Shown piece by piece: positions 42,045-50,248 of a DNA stretch of 64,000 nucleotides. Positions within the stretch are counted from its first letter, which is position 1. Every line of letters starts with the position of its first letter. The notes beneath the pieces were generated by a model. It was not told the DNA's origin. It worked only from the letters and a program-made list of their open reading frames with translations, and ran no database searches. This DNA comes from Myxococcales bacterium (GTDB lineage: Bacteria; Myxococcota_A; UBA9042): the NCBI GenBank assembly GCA_947491025.1, contig CANLIC010000015.1:31231-95230 (forward strand). Direction: 5' to 3'. The position numbers were made by a program, and so were the translations under genes.

Positions 42045-43130
42045 ATGAGCCTCGACGCTGTCAATGAGTCCATCGACAAGGCCAAGAACAACGTCAAGAA
42101 GGCCACGGACGGCGCCGCGGCCGACCTCAAGAAGACCCGCGAGGAAGGCGAGGCGAAGATCGACGAGGCCAAGGCCAAGGCCGACGCCAAGATCGAGAGC
42201 AGCAAGCTGCCCGAGCCGGTGAAGAAGGCCGCCAAGGACGCCAACAGCGCCGCCCACAAGGCCGCCACCGAGGCCGTCGACAAGGCCAAGCAGGAGGCCA
42301 AGTCCGCGGTTGAAGAGGCCGAGAAGAAGACCAACGAGGCCATCGACGAGGCCGAGAAGAAGGCCCAGGCCGCTGTCGCCAAGGCCGAAGAGAAGGTCAA
42401 GGAAGAGGTCCAGAACGCCAAGGCGGGTCTGCAAGACGCCGTCAACGACTCGAAGCTGCCGGGGCCGGTCAAGAACGCCATCAACAAGGGCCTCGATGAG
42501 CTGCAGGGCGTCGCCAACAAGGAGATCGCCAAGCTGGGCCAGGAGGCCAACAAGCTGGTCGGCGACCTCAAGGGCGCCGCCAAAGACGTCGTGTCGGACC
42601 TGAAGGACAAGGCCCTGTCGGTGCTCGGCTTCGAGTCCTCCAAGAAGCCTGCCGACCTGCCGGTCAAGCCGGGCAAGCCTGGCAAGCCGGCCAACACCTC
42701 GCGCAAGTTCGATCACCAGGGCGCGTTCCGCTTCCGTGTTGAGCTGGGGGGCGTGGCAGCCGGGACATTTACAGCGGTCGACGGGCTCTCGGCCCAGGTC
42801 GAACTCATCGAGTACCAGGGCGGCGCCGATCAGTTTGTGCGTCAGATGCCCGGTCGTCCGAAGGTGGCGCCGATCGTCCTCAAGAAGGGCTACATCAACA
42901 CCTCGGCGCTGTGGGATTGGTTGCAGGCCACGATGGACGGCAAGCTCAAGCTTGAGAACGTCAGCGTCGTGCTGCTGGCCGACAACAACGAGACCGAGCT
43001 GGTGCGCTACAACCTCACCGAGACCTGGCCGTCGCGGTGGAACGGCTTCCAGCTCGACGCCAACAGCAGCAACGCGATGATCGAGGAGCTGGAGCTCCAG
43101 GCCCGTACCATCAGCCGCGTCGCCGCGTAG
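42045..43130 (+). CDS. Orphan phage/contractile-injection tail-tube protein with long charged helical N-terminus
   Basis: 361 residues. AAGGAG precedes the ATG at 42045. Residues 1-~205 are a highly charged Ala/Lys/Glu helix (AEEAEKKTNEAIDEAEKKAQ type), with two similar breaks SKLPEPVKKA and SKLPGPVKNA, resembling LEA-like or coiled-coil segments. After a Pro/Gly/Lys linker, residues ~222-361 match the T4 gp19/TIGR02241 tail-tube family: FRFRVELGGVAAGTFTAVDG, the VELIEYQGG loop, LPG-like MPGRPKVAPIVLKKG, ALWDWLQATMDG, and TWPSRWNGFQLDANSS...IEELELQ. Such proteins form the inner tube of phage tails and eCIS. No sheath, baseplate, spike or ATPase gene is near. Function as an isolated fusion is unknown. 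Confidence 0.8.
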   Translation: MSLDAVNESIDKAKNNVKKATDGAAADLKKTREEGEAKIDEAKAKADAKIESSKLPEPVKKAAKDANSAAHKAATEAVDKAKQEAKSAVEEAEKKTNEAIDEAEKKAQAAVAKAEEKVKEEVQNAKAGLQDAVNDSKLPGPVKNAINKGLDELQGVANKEIAKLGQEANKLVGDLKGAAKDVVSDLKDKALSVLGFESSKKPADLPVKPGKPGKPANTSRKFDHQGAFRFRVELGGVAAGTFTAVDGLSAQVELIEYQGGADQFVRQMPGRPKVAPIVLKKGYINTSALWDWLQATMDGKLKLENVSVVLLADNNETELVRYNLTETWPSRWNGFQLDANSSNAMIEELELQARTISRVAA

Positions 43131-43638
43131 CCCATCGCCGCCGCGCCGCGGCCGGGCAAGCGCATCGCCGCCGACTCGCGGTCCAACCTGTCCAGCGCCG
43201 TTTGGTGGCCACCCAGGCGGTCCCGAGGCCGCCGCGACCTGCGCCCAGCCGTCGCAACTGTGCGGGACCTCCGCGCTCTCACCAAAGCCCAGCCGACTCA
43301 CTTCCGGCGATGTCGCTGCCCGATTGGCGCTGCCACGTCGGGGCCCAGCCAGGCTGCGTCGCGGCCCATTCGACCCGGTCTTTCCCTTCGCGGCCACGTC
43401 GCGGCCAATCAAGCCATCGCTTTCGCGAACTTGGCCGGCCGGCCTCGGTGCCCGCTCCGTGCACCACCTTTCGTGCTGCCTGTCGTTCGGCGCGAACCAA
43501 GCTGCGACATGAAGTCGCGCGATTCGTTCCATCGGCGATTGCGATGCGCCTGCAAAAAACCGGAGCGTTCTGACCCGCGCCGCGAGGCGCGCCCGCCGTA
43601 GCAGCGAAGTCGGAGCACTGCGCGCTGGGCGCGAGCGT
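43131..43638. other. Convergent intergenic region, 508 bp
   Basis: It lies between the tail-tube and amidohydrolase stop codons. No credible gene is seen. The motif TCGCGGCC(A/C)A occurs three times around 43350-43410, and a GC-only palindrome (GGCCGGCCGGCC) lies near 43436. No clear terminator with a U-tract is found. Confidence 0.5.
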
Positions 43639-45483
43639 TTAGCGTCGGGGTTGCGCTGTCAGCCGCCCCTGAGTCCAGACCTTGACCAGATGTCCGCCGC
43701 CATCAAGCAGCAGGAGGTCGGCGGCCGCACCCACCTTGATGCGCCGCTCTGCCGCGCGCGGGCCCTGCCGCCGTAGCAACTGCCAGGCCGTCGGAATCGA
43801 CAACCGCTCGGACTCTGGACGGGGCCCTGCTCCAGCCGGAGCCGCAGCAGGCGCCGCCGCCGGGGCGTTGAACACGCCCGTTGCCCCTACCCGGAGCGCC
43901 TCATCGAGGTCACTTGGTGCGTTCGGGTCGCCGCCCGACAGTTCAACCACCATCGCGAGCGGATTCGCCGCGCTGATCGGCTGATCCGAGCCGATGAGCA
44001 GCCGGCAAGTCGGCTCCAGGGTCGCCGCTCGGTAGCTCCAGGCCAGGCGCTCGGCGCCGAGCCGCGCATGGGCAAACGCCGCGTCATCCTGGCGGTGCAG
44101 CGGCTGAATCGAACAGAGCTGGCCCTGCAGGCGACCGAGCTGGCTGGGCGCCACCACCTGGGCATGCTCGACGCGCACAGGCAGGGCAGCTTTCGGCCTC
44201 GGCGGGGCGGCTGCGATGCCGTCGATCACGCGATCGAGGGCGGCATCGCCGAGCGCATGCACGGCGAGTTGGAGGCCTGCAGCGTCGCAGCGACCCAGCC
44301 ACTCTGCGATGGTGGCCACTTCCAGGGTCGGCGCGGGTGCAGGCGTGCCATCGCTGTAGGGCGCGGCGAGGGCGGCGCTTCGGGCCCCCAGGCTGCCGTC
44401 GGCGTAGAGCTTGACGCCTTGCAGGCGCGCCAGCCGCAGATCCGAATCCAGCCCGGCGAGCGGGTCCGGGGTGGGGGCGTCAGCGCCATCGCCCGCCGGC
44501 CGGCCAGCGACACGCGCCGCATCCGCGTCCGTATCGGACGAGGGGTCGCCGCCAGCGCCGCGCCGCCTGGCCGCCGCCTGGCGCTCAGCCACGCGAGCCG
44601 CCACAACGCGCGCGATCTCGGTCTCTGTCGTCGGCTCATCGGCGTCCAGGTAGACGAGCACCCGCACCGGCAGGCGGCCGGCGGCGTCGAGCGCCTCGAG
44701 CATGCGCAGCGTGGCGACCGACTCGGCCATGGCGTGGACCTCAACCACGCCGCGCGACGCGTGGTCGCGCAGCTCGCTCAGCAGCAGGGCCGACACCCGC
44801 GCCGCGCGCCGTGGCATCGCCCACCACGCGCGGCGGGCGAGCGCGTCATCCAGCCGACCGCGTGCGGTCACGACGCGCTCCCGGAGCGGCGAAGGCAGCA
44901 TGGCGCAGGCGCGGGCGGAGAGCAGGGCGCCATGGCCGTCCGCGGGGCTCAACCAGACTGGCATGGTACCGGCCATCGCTTGCAAGGAGTCGGCATCGAG
45001 CGCTGCCACCACCGCCGGCTGCGCCCCAAGTGCCCACAGCCAGACGCCGGCGGCCACCTGCTGCTCGCGCAGCGCCTGGGCGAGCGCCTCGGGCCGCGCT
45101 GCCGCGTCGCCACGCAGAAACAAGGCGTCGCGCAGCAGGGCGGCACCCTCGAGATGGACGTGGGCATCGGTCAGCGCCGGCACCAGGGCCTGGCCCTCGC
45201 CCGCCACGCGTTGCAGGTGCGGATCGTCCGATGGCAGGGAGCGGCCCTTTGCGATCGCCACCACGCGGCCGCCGCGCAGCCCGACCGAGCTCGGCGTCGA
45301 ATCCCCTGGCAACAACACATCGTCGATGGCGAGGGTCGGCGTGTTGGAGGGCCGATCGCGCCGGGCAGGCGACTCCATCGACGACGGCGGGATCAAGAAG
45401 TCGCGGATCTCCGCGCAGGCCGCGGTGCCAGCCAGCAGCGCCGCCAGCCCAAGACGCGAGCTCAACCGATGGGACCCGCTCAT
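43639..45483 (-). CDS. Amidohydrolase-family lipoprotein (YtcJ-like)
   Basis: 614 residues. The ATG at 45483 overlaps the previous stop as ATGA. A lipobox occurs at LLAGTAAC. The amidohydrolase-3 pattern is present: metal motif DAHVHLEG, the later VHALGDAALDRVIDG, RVEHAQVV, and GSDQPIS with the terminal metal Asp, with the usual discontinuous beta sandwich around it. A ~60-residue acidic/Ala-rich insert near residue 330 (DADAARVAGR...) is unusual. The membrane anchor is also unusual for this mostly cytoplasmic family. Substrate unknown. Confidence 0.78.
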   Translation of the reverse strand: MSGSHRLSSRLGLAALLAGTAACAEIRDFLIPPSSMESPARRDRPSNTPTLAIDDVLLPGDSTPSSVGLRGGRVVAIAKGRSLPSDDPHLQRVAGEGQALVPALTDAHVHLEGAALLRDALFLRGDAAARPEALAQALREQQVAAGVWLWALGAQPAVVAALDADSLQAMAGTMPVWLSPADGHGALLSARACAMLPSPLRERVVTARGRLDDALARRAWWAMPRRAARVSALLLSELRDHASRGVVEVHAMAESVATLRMLEALDAAGRLPVRVLVYLDADEPTTETEIARVVAARVAERQAAARRRGAGGDPSSDTDADAARVAGRPAGDGADAPTPDPLAGLDSDLRLARLQGVKLYADGSLGARSAALAAPYSDGTPAPAPTLEVATIAEWLGRCDAAGLQLAVHALGDAALDRVIDGIAAAPPRPKAALPVRVEHAQVVAPSQLGRLQGQLCSIQPLHRQDDAAFAHARLGAERLAWSYRAATLEPTCRLLIGSDQPISAANPLAMVVELSGGDPNAPSDLDEALRVGATGVFNAPAAAPAAAPAGAGPRPESERLSIPTAWQLLRRQGPRAAERRIKVGAAADLLLLDGGGHLVKVWTQGRLTAQPRR

Positions 45484-46043
45484 CTTTCCCCTTGCTCGGC
45501 TGCCATTGCGCGCTCCACGACTTGCAGGTGATCCGGCCGCGCCGGATCTGCCACGAGGTCGACTTCGATGCCCGCATGGCGCCGAAAGATCTCGACGAGC
45601 GGTGCCTGCGCCACCCAGAAGGGCACGCCCTGACTTCGAATCTCGGCGAGCAGTGCCGGCCACAGCGGGCGCAGCGCCGCCGGGCCCGGTCGAACCTTGC
45701 CATTGCGTGCGCCATCACGCAGGGCGTAAGGGCAATCGCGGGCGAGAAATCCGAGCGGTGCCGCATCCTTGGCCCGATGGCACCAGGGCGCCACCTCCAG
45801 CCTGTTGGCGTAGACGGCGCAGCCGAAACGGCCACGGGACTCCTCCGTCAGGTGCCGGCAGTGCAGGCCGGGAACGGCGATCGGCAGGCCGTTGACCGGG
45901 ATCGCGAGGTGGCACGAGACGCCGCAGCGGCGGCACAGCTCGTTGTCGTCGGCGACGTCATCGCGGGCCAGGCGGTCGGGCGCGACAACTTCGGCGACGG
46001 GGCCGTGGCGCGCGTCGTCGCCGGGAACGCTATCGATGGGCAT
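45480..46043 (-). CDS. YkgJ-like cysteine-cluster protein
   Basis: 187 residues. The conserved Cys pattern CRRCGVSCHLAIP, HCRHL, GCAVY, WCHRA, DCPY resembles the YkgJ/CxxCxxxCC zinc- or Fe-S-binding family. There is no signal peptide or helix. It sits between a PEGA protein gene (12 bp upstream) and the amidohydrolase gene (4-bp overlap), so the three form one operon. Role unknown. Confidence 0.7.
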   Translation of the reverse strand: MPIDSVPGDDARHGPVAEVVAPDRLARDDVADDNELCRRCGVSCHLAIPVNGLPIAVPGLHCRHLTEESRGRFGCAVYANRLEVAPWCHRAKDAAPLGFLARDCPYALRDGARNGKVRPGPAALRPLWPALLAEIRSQGVPFWVAQAPLVEIFRRHAGIEVDLVADPARPDHLQVVERAMAAEQGER

Positions 46044-46055
46044 CGCGTGCGGAGA

Positions 46056-47201
46056 TCAGTCGCCGGCGCGAAGCGACGTCACCGTGCTCGGCGTCGGTCG
46101 CGCGGCGGCGCTCTCTTCAGCGGCCGGCTCGCGCACAAAGAGGAGCCAGCTCGTGACACCGACGGCGAGGCCCGAAGCCAGAAAGAGCGCTCCGCCATAG
46201 TGCTTGTTGGTCTGGGCGATCTGTCCGTTCTGCTTGGCCTTCTCCAGGTCAGAGAAGTACGAAGCGATGCCCCACGTGCCGTAGCCAGCCATGCCGAGGC
46301 CGGCCGCGACGCCGCCCCAGCCGATCGAAGACCGCAGGACGCTGCCGGTGGGCCCGCCGACTTGCTCGCAGGCGACCGAATGGGTCTGGCCGAGCGCGAC
46401 CTCGACCGTGTGCCGCTCCAACTTGTCGCCGCGGGCGCACACCACTTCGTGGCGGCCCAGCTCGACCTCGAATGCCGCGACGTCGCCAGCGCGACGGGCG
46501 TCATCGATGACCTGGGCCTTGTCGTCGATGCGGACCTCGATTCCGCGCATGCCACCGGGCACCGAGACGCGCACGGTACCGCGCAGCGGCTGCAACTTCA
46601 GTTCGAGATCGACGCGGCTGCCCGCGACCACCGAGACCGTGCGCACAGCCGGCTGGTGGCCGGGTGCCAGCGCCTCGATTCGCACGTCGCCCGGCGCGCG
46701 CCAGCGATCGTAGCCGCCGCGAAACTGGGCGCCATCGATCACGACGTAGGCCTCGGCGGGCACGACGCGGATCGCGATGCGGCCGTGGATCCCCCGCAGC
46801 CGCGTGATCTCGGCGATCTCGTCGTCGTGCACCTTCTTAAGGGGCTTCGGCAGCTTGGCGGCCGGCACGCGCTCGAGCGTCCCCGCAGCGTCGTCTAGCC
46901 GGCCTACCTCGCGCTGGGTCTTGGCCTTGAGCAGCTGGATCGCGGGGTGAGCAAACAGCCTCTCGGCTTCGTCGAGCAGCTCCAGGGCCCCTTCGAAGTC
47001 GTTCTTGGCCAGCTTCTCGCGCGCCTGGACGAAGAGCTTGTTGGCCTCGCTCTCCTTGTCTTGCGCCATGGAGAGGCCCGGCGCGACCGCAATGCAGAGC
47101 GCCAGCAAGAGCCCGAGCGCGCGACCCGCGCCGCAAGTTGCCGAGGCAAAGCGCATTGCGCTTGACTGCATCGCGCCCCACTGTGCCCGATCCGTCTGCA
47201 T
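46056..47201 (-). CDS. TPR/PEGA envelope protein with C-terminal membrane helices
   Basis: 381 residues. The ATG at 47201 was chosen for the GAGGGG just before it; ATGs at 47171 and 47156 are alternatives. A signal peptide (LGLLLALCIAVAPGLSMAQ) is followed by a TPR-like segment (ANKLFVQAREKLAKNDFEGA). Then come two PEGA-like modules (GRIAIRVVPAEAYVVIDGAQ; GTVRVSVPGGMRGIEVRIDD). Two hydrophobic helices near the end (IGWGGVAAGLGMAGYGTWG, ALFLASGLAVGVTSWLLF) anchor it. Such proteins are frequent in myxobacteria next to kinases; here it is first of a three-gene operon and lies just downstream of the kinase gene on the same strand. Confidence 0.75.
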   Translation of the reverse strand: MQTDRAQWGAMQSSAMRFASATCGAGRALGLLLALCIAVAPGLSMAQDKESEANKLFVQAREKLAKNDFEGALELLDEAERLFAHPAIQLLKAKTQREVGRLDDAAGTLERVPAAKLPKPLKKVHDDEIAEITRLRGIHGRIAIRVVPAEAYVVIDGAQFRGGYDRWRAPGDVRIEALAPGHQPAVRTVSVVAGSRVDLELKLQPLRGTVRVSVPGGMRGIEVRIDDKAQVIDDARRAGDVAAFEVELGRHEVVCARGDKLERHTVEVALGQTHSVACEQVGGPTGSVLRSSIGWGGVAAGLGMAGYGTWGIASYFSDLEKAKQNGQIAQTNKHYGGALFLASGLAVGVTSWLLFVREPAAEESAAARPTPSTVTSLRAGD

Positions 47202-47325
47202 CCGCGCCCCTCGTAGCGTCGCCCCGTGGCTGACACGCCCGCGCATCATGCCAGGGCTTGCGCGCCGTTGCCACCGGCGAACGCGGCGAACCGCGCGAAG
47301 TGGACGGCGCTCTTCGCCCTGCTGC

Positions 47326-49188
47326 TCAGAAACCCCAATCGGGCTTGGCCTTGGGCTTGGCGGGGCCAGGCGCCTGCTTGACCACAGGCTTGGGCGCTTC
47401 CTTCGGCTTCAGCTCGGCCGGCAGCCGATCGATCCGCGCGTCAATGACGGTCTTGGCCTTGACGCTCACGGTGTAGTCTTCGTGGCCGGCGAGCCGCAGC
47501 ACGTATTGGCGGTCGGGATCACTGACGCTGACCGCAACCTTGTGCGGCGTCTTGCCCAGCACCAGGTTGTCGAGCAGCACGTCAGCGCCGATCGGTGTGC
47601 TGTGGAGCTCCAGGTAGTGGATCTTGGGCTGCGCCGCCTTGTTGCGGCGCTCGGCTTCGAGCTGGGTGGCCTCAGTGGCCTCTTTCGCAGCGATGCGCGC
47701 GGCCTCTTCTGCGGCGATGCGTGCGGCTTCTTGCGCTTGGCGCCCCGCCTCCGCCGCCGTCACCACCGGCCCGGTCGGGGCAGCCTGCGACGAGCCGCCC
47801 AGCTGGGTGGCCGCGATGACGGCACCGACGACCAGCACGGCTACGATCAGCAGCAAGACCAGCCGCTGCGTACCGCTGCCGCTCGCCGGCGCTGCCGCTG
47901 GTTGGACTGCGGCGGCAACGCGAACACCTGAGGCGCCGCCTCCGCTCCGCCCGGTCGCCCCGGTCGCAGGGCGCCCCGCCGAACGGCCGCCGCCGCTCGG
48001 CTTGAGCAAGCTCGCGGCATCGGAACCCAGGGTGTCGAGCGCGACCGTGGCCTCGCCGCCGACCGCGGGGCCCGGCGATGCGATGTCCATGGCCCGGGTC
48101 GCGTCGGCTTCGCTCTCGCGCTCCGGCAACGTGCTGAACGCCCGCGTCGCCTCGTCGCCGTTGTCTCCGCCGAGTTCCGACAGGGCGTCGAGCGCACGGG
48201 TCGCTTCTTCGTCGTGGTTGCCGATCGAGGCCGGGGGAATGGTCTTGGGTCGCGCCGGCGTGAGTGCCGCGTGCGGTGTGTACTGCCCAACCGGCAGGCC
48301 GCGCCCGGAGCGCTGCAGCGCTGCAAGGGCCTCGTCGATCGCTGCGACCACCTCCTCGGCGGTCTGGAAGCGGTCCTCCGGGCGCTTGGAGAGCAGCTTG
48401 AAGACGATGCGATCGACCTCACGCGGCACCGAGACGTCGGGCGCCACCTCCTCCATACGCGGAGGCTTCTCTTGCACGTGTTTGATCGCGACGGCGATCG
48501 CCTCTTCCGCGACGAAGGGCGGCCGGCCCGCGATGCACTCGAAGAGCATGACGCCGAGCGAATAGAGGTCGCTGCGGGCGTCGAGGCGCTTGCCTTGCGC
48601 TTGCTCCGGGGACAGGTAGCGCGGCGTGCCGAACATCTTGCCGGCCTGCGTGAGCTGGTTGCCCTCTTCCTCCAAGAACTTGGCGATGCCAAAGTCGATG
48701 ACCTTGACGAAATCAGATTCACCATAGATCTCGCAGACAAAGATGTTGTCTGGCTTCAAATCGCGGTGGACGATGCCCTTGCTGTGGGCTTCGGCCAGGG
48801 ACTTGCAGATCTGCCGGAAGATGTAGAGCACGCGGCCGACGCTGATGCGGCCATGGCGGAGAATGCCGGTCAGGGTCTCGCCCGTCAGGTACTCGATGAC
48901 CATGAAAATATGGCCATCAGGGTCGCGCCCGAAGTCCAGCACCGAGATCGTGTTCGGGTGGCGGAGCTGATTGGCGGCGCGGGCCTCTTGTTCGAAGCGC
49001 TGCACCTGCTTTTCGTCGCTGACCAGGTGCGGCGCCAGCACCTTGACGGCGATCACGCGCTCGCTCATCGCCTTGTCGTGGGCCTTGTAGACGCTGCCCA
49101 TGCCGCCGGCGCCCAGCAGGCTGACCAGGCGGTAGCGGCCGACCAGCGACCGGCCAACCAGATTCGTCTGCGATTCCTGACCCGACAT
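47326..49188 (-). CDS. Hanks-type Ser/Thr protein kinase with repeated ATRA motifs, membrane helix and PEGA tail
   Basis: 620 residues from the ATG at 49188, preceded by GGGGAG. The kinase domain spans residues ~17-285: GAGGMGSVYKA, VIAVKVL Lys, HRDLKPDNI, DFGIAK, GTPRYLSPEQ and DLYSLGVMLFE are all canonical, so it should be active. A linker (~325-385) carries four spaced motifs of the type EATRALDAL/EATRAFSTL/DATRAMDIA/EATVALDTL. A helix follows (LVLLLIVAVLVVGAVIAA), then an extracytoplasmic Ala-rich stalk and a PEGA domain (HSTPIGADVLLDNLVLGKTPHK). The kinase senses through its outer part and phosphorylates inside. The Thr repeats could be autophosphorylation sites (inference). Confidence 0.9.
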   Translation of the reverse strand: MSGQESQTNLVGRSLVGRYRLVSLLGAGGMGSVYKAHDKAMSERVIAVKVLAPHLVSDEKQVQRFEQEARAANQLRHPNTISVLDFGRDPDGHIFMVIEYLTGETLTGILRHGRISVGRVLYIFRQICKSLAEAHSKGIVHRDLKPDNIFVCEIYGESDFVKVIDFGIAKFLEEEGNQLTQAGKMFGTPRYLSPEQAQGKRLDARSDLYSLGVMLFECIAGRPPFVAEEAIAVAIKHVQEKPPRMEEVAPDVSVPREVDRIVFKLLSKRPEDRFQTAEEVVAAIDEALAALQRSGRGLPVGQYTPHAALTPARPKTIPPASIGNHDEEATRALDALSELGGDNGDEATRAFSTLPERESEADATRAMDIASPGPAVGGEATVALDTLGSDAASLLKPSGGGRSAGRPATGATGRSGGGASGVRVAAAVQPAAAPASGSGTQRLVLLLIVAVLVVGAVIAATQLGGSSQAAPTGPVVTAAEAGRQAQEAARIAAEEAARIAAKEATEATQLEAERRNKAAQPKIHYLELHSTPIGADVLLDNLVLGKTPHKVAVSVSDPDRQYVLRLAGHEDYTVSVKAKTVIDARIDRLPAELKPKEAPKPVVKQAPGPAKPKAKPDWGF

Positions 49189-49541
49189 GCGCTCCCCGGC
49201 TCCGGCGACCCCGTCACTCCCCACGCCGCGGGGTCCTCGACAGCGCCAAGGCACGGACTGTAGCACTGTGTGCGCCGTCGGCAACCTCGGAAGCGAATCG
49301 ACGCCGACGCATCTTGGCAGTGGGCGGCCTCGGTTGAGCTTTGCCAGCCTTCCGCGTAGCATGGGGGCGCTTGTCGCCCGTCGGCCTCGCTGTCGACGCA
49401 GCGACGCGCAGCGGCCAGCAGCCCGGGCGCGCCGCCTTGCCACCGACGGCGCCGGCCGGCGGCCAGGGCACAGCGCTGCCGAGTGCAGCTGCCGAGCCGT
49501 GCACCGCACCGAGATCGGTGACGCGCCGAGGAGGGTCCTGG
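49189..49541. other. Divergent intergenic region, 353 bp
   Basis: It separates the Ser/Thr kinase and a small lipoprotein gene, transcribed away from each other. Promoters for both should lie here. No confident sigma-70 pair or gene is seen. Confidence 0.5.
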
Positions 49542-50192
49542 ATGGCTGGCCGCGTTTCGCGAAGCGACGAGCAGCCGCACGGGCGCCAGGCCGCTTGGAC
49601 TGTCATTGCGGCGCTGCTCTGCGCATTGCCGATGGCTTGCGGCAAGGGCACCTCGATCGGAGCCGCGCCTGGAACCGTCATCGGCGAGGCACCGGAGGCG
49701 GCCAAGGCCGAGAATGAGCGTCGCAAGGCCGCGGCTGGCGGCGAAGAGGGCGGCGGCAGCGACGATCCCATCGACGACAACCGCGACGTCCTCAGCGCCA
49801 AGCAGGTGCTGCAGAAGGGCGGTATCTGCAGCGACGATCGCGAGGTCGACGATCCCGACACCGACACGGATGAGTTCCTCATCTGGCGGATGTACGAGTT
49901 GGCGCTGGCCGATGACAATGAAGATTCCTTTCAGGCGTTTCGCCAGCTCTTTCCCGAGCAGCGCAACAGCCGCGAGCTGCGAGAGATGTACTGGCCGCGC
50001 ATCCGCGCCAACGTCCACAAGTACATGATCGAGCCTGGGCGCCCGGCCTTTCGCATCTGCCGTTCGATCGCGACCAGCGATGGCAAGAAGTACTTCATCA
50101 TGACCAACGACCCGCGGCAGCACCCACCGCCGATCACGATCGGCGAGTCGGATGGCGGGAAGAAGAAGATCCTGGCGCTGACCCCATTCTGA
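49542..50192 (+). CDS. Small lipoprotein of unknown function
   Basis: 216 residues. The ATG at 49542 follows GAGGAGGG. A lipobox is seen at ALLCALPMAC. The mature part is charged: an Ala/Glu-rich stretch, an acidic segment (DDPIDDNRD, DDPDTDTDEF), and a basic Tyr/Trp-rich end (MYWPRIRANVHKYMIEP). A single Cys pair (GGICSDD and FRICRS) is present. I do not recognise the family. It begins a same-strand series with the Kelch-like lipoprotein and PEGA genes 57 bp downstream. Confidence 0.65.
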   Translation: MAGRVSRSDEQPHGRQAAWTVIAALLCALPMACGKGTSIGAAPGTVIGEAPEAAKAENERRKAAAGGEEGGGSDDPIDDNRDVLSAKQVLQKGGICSDDREVDDPDTDTDEFLIWRMYELALADDNEDSFQAFRQLFPEQRNSRELREMYWPRIRANVHKYMIEPGRPAFRICRSIATSDGKKYFIMTNDPRQHPPPITIGESDGGKKKILALTPF

Positions 50193-50248
50193 AGCAGGCT
50201 GGGGCCACACGCCGCGACGCCGCTGCGCGTCGCAAGGAGGCGATCGGT

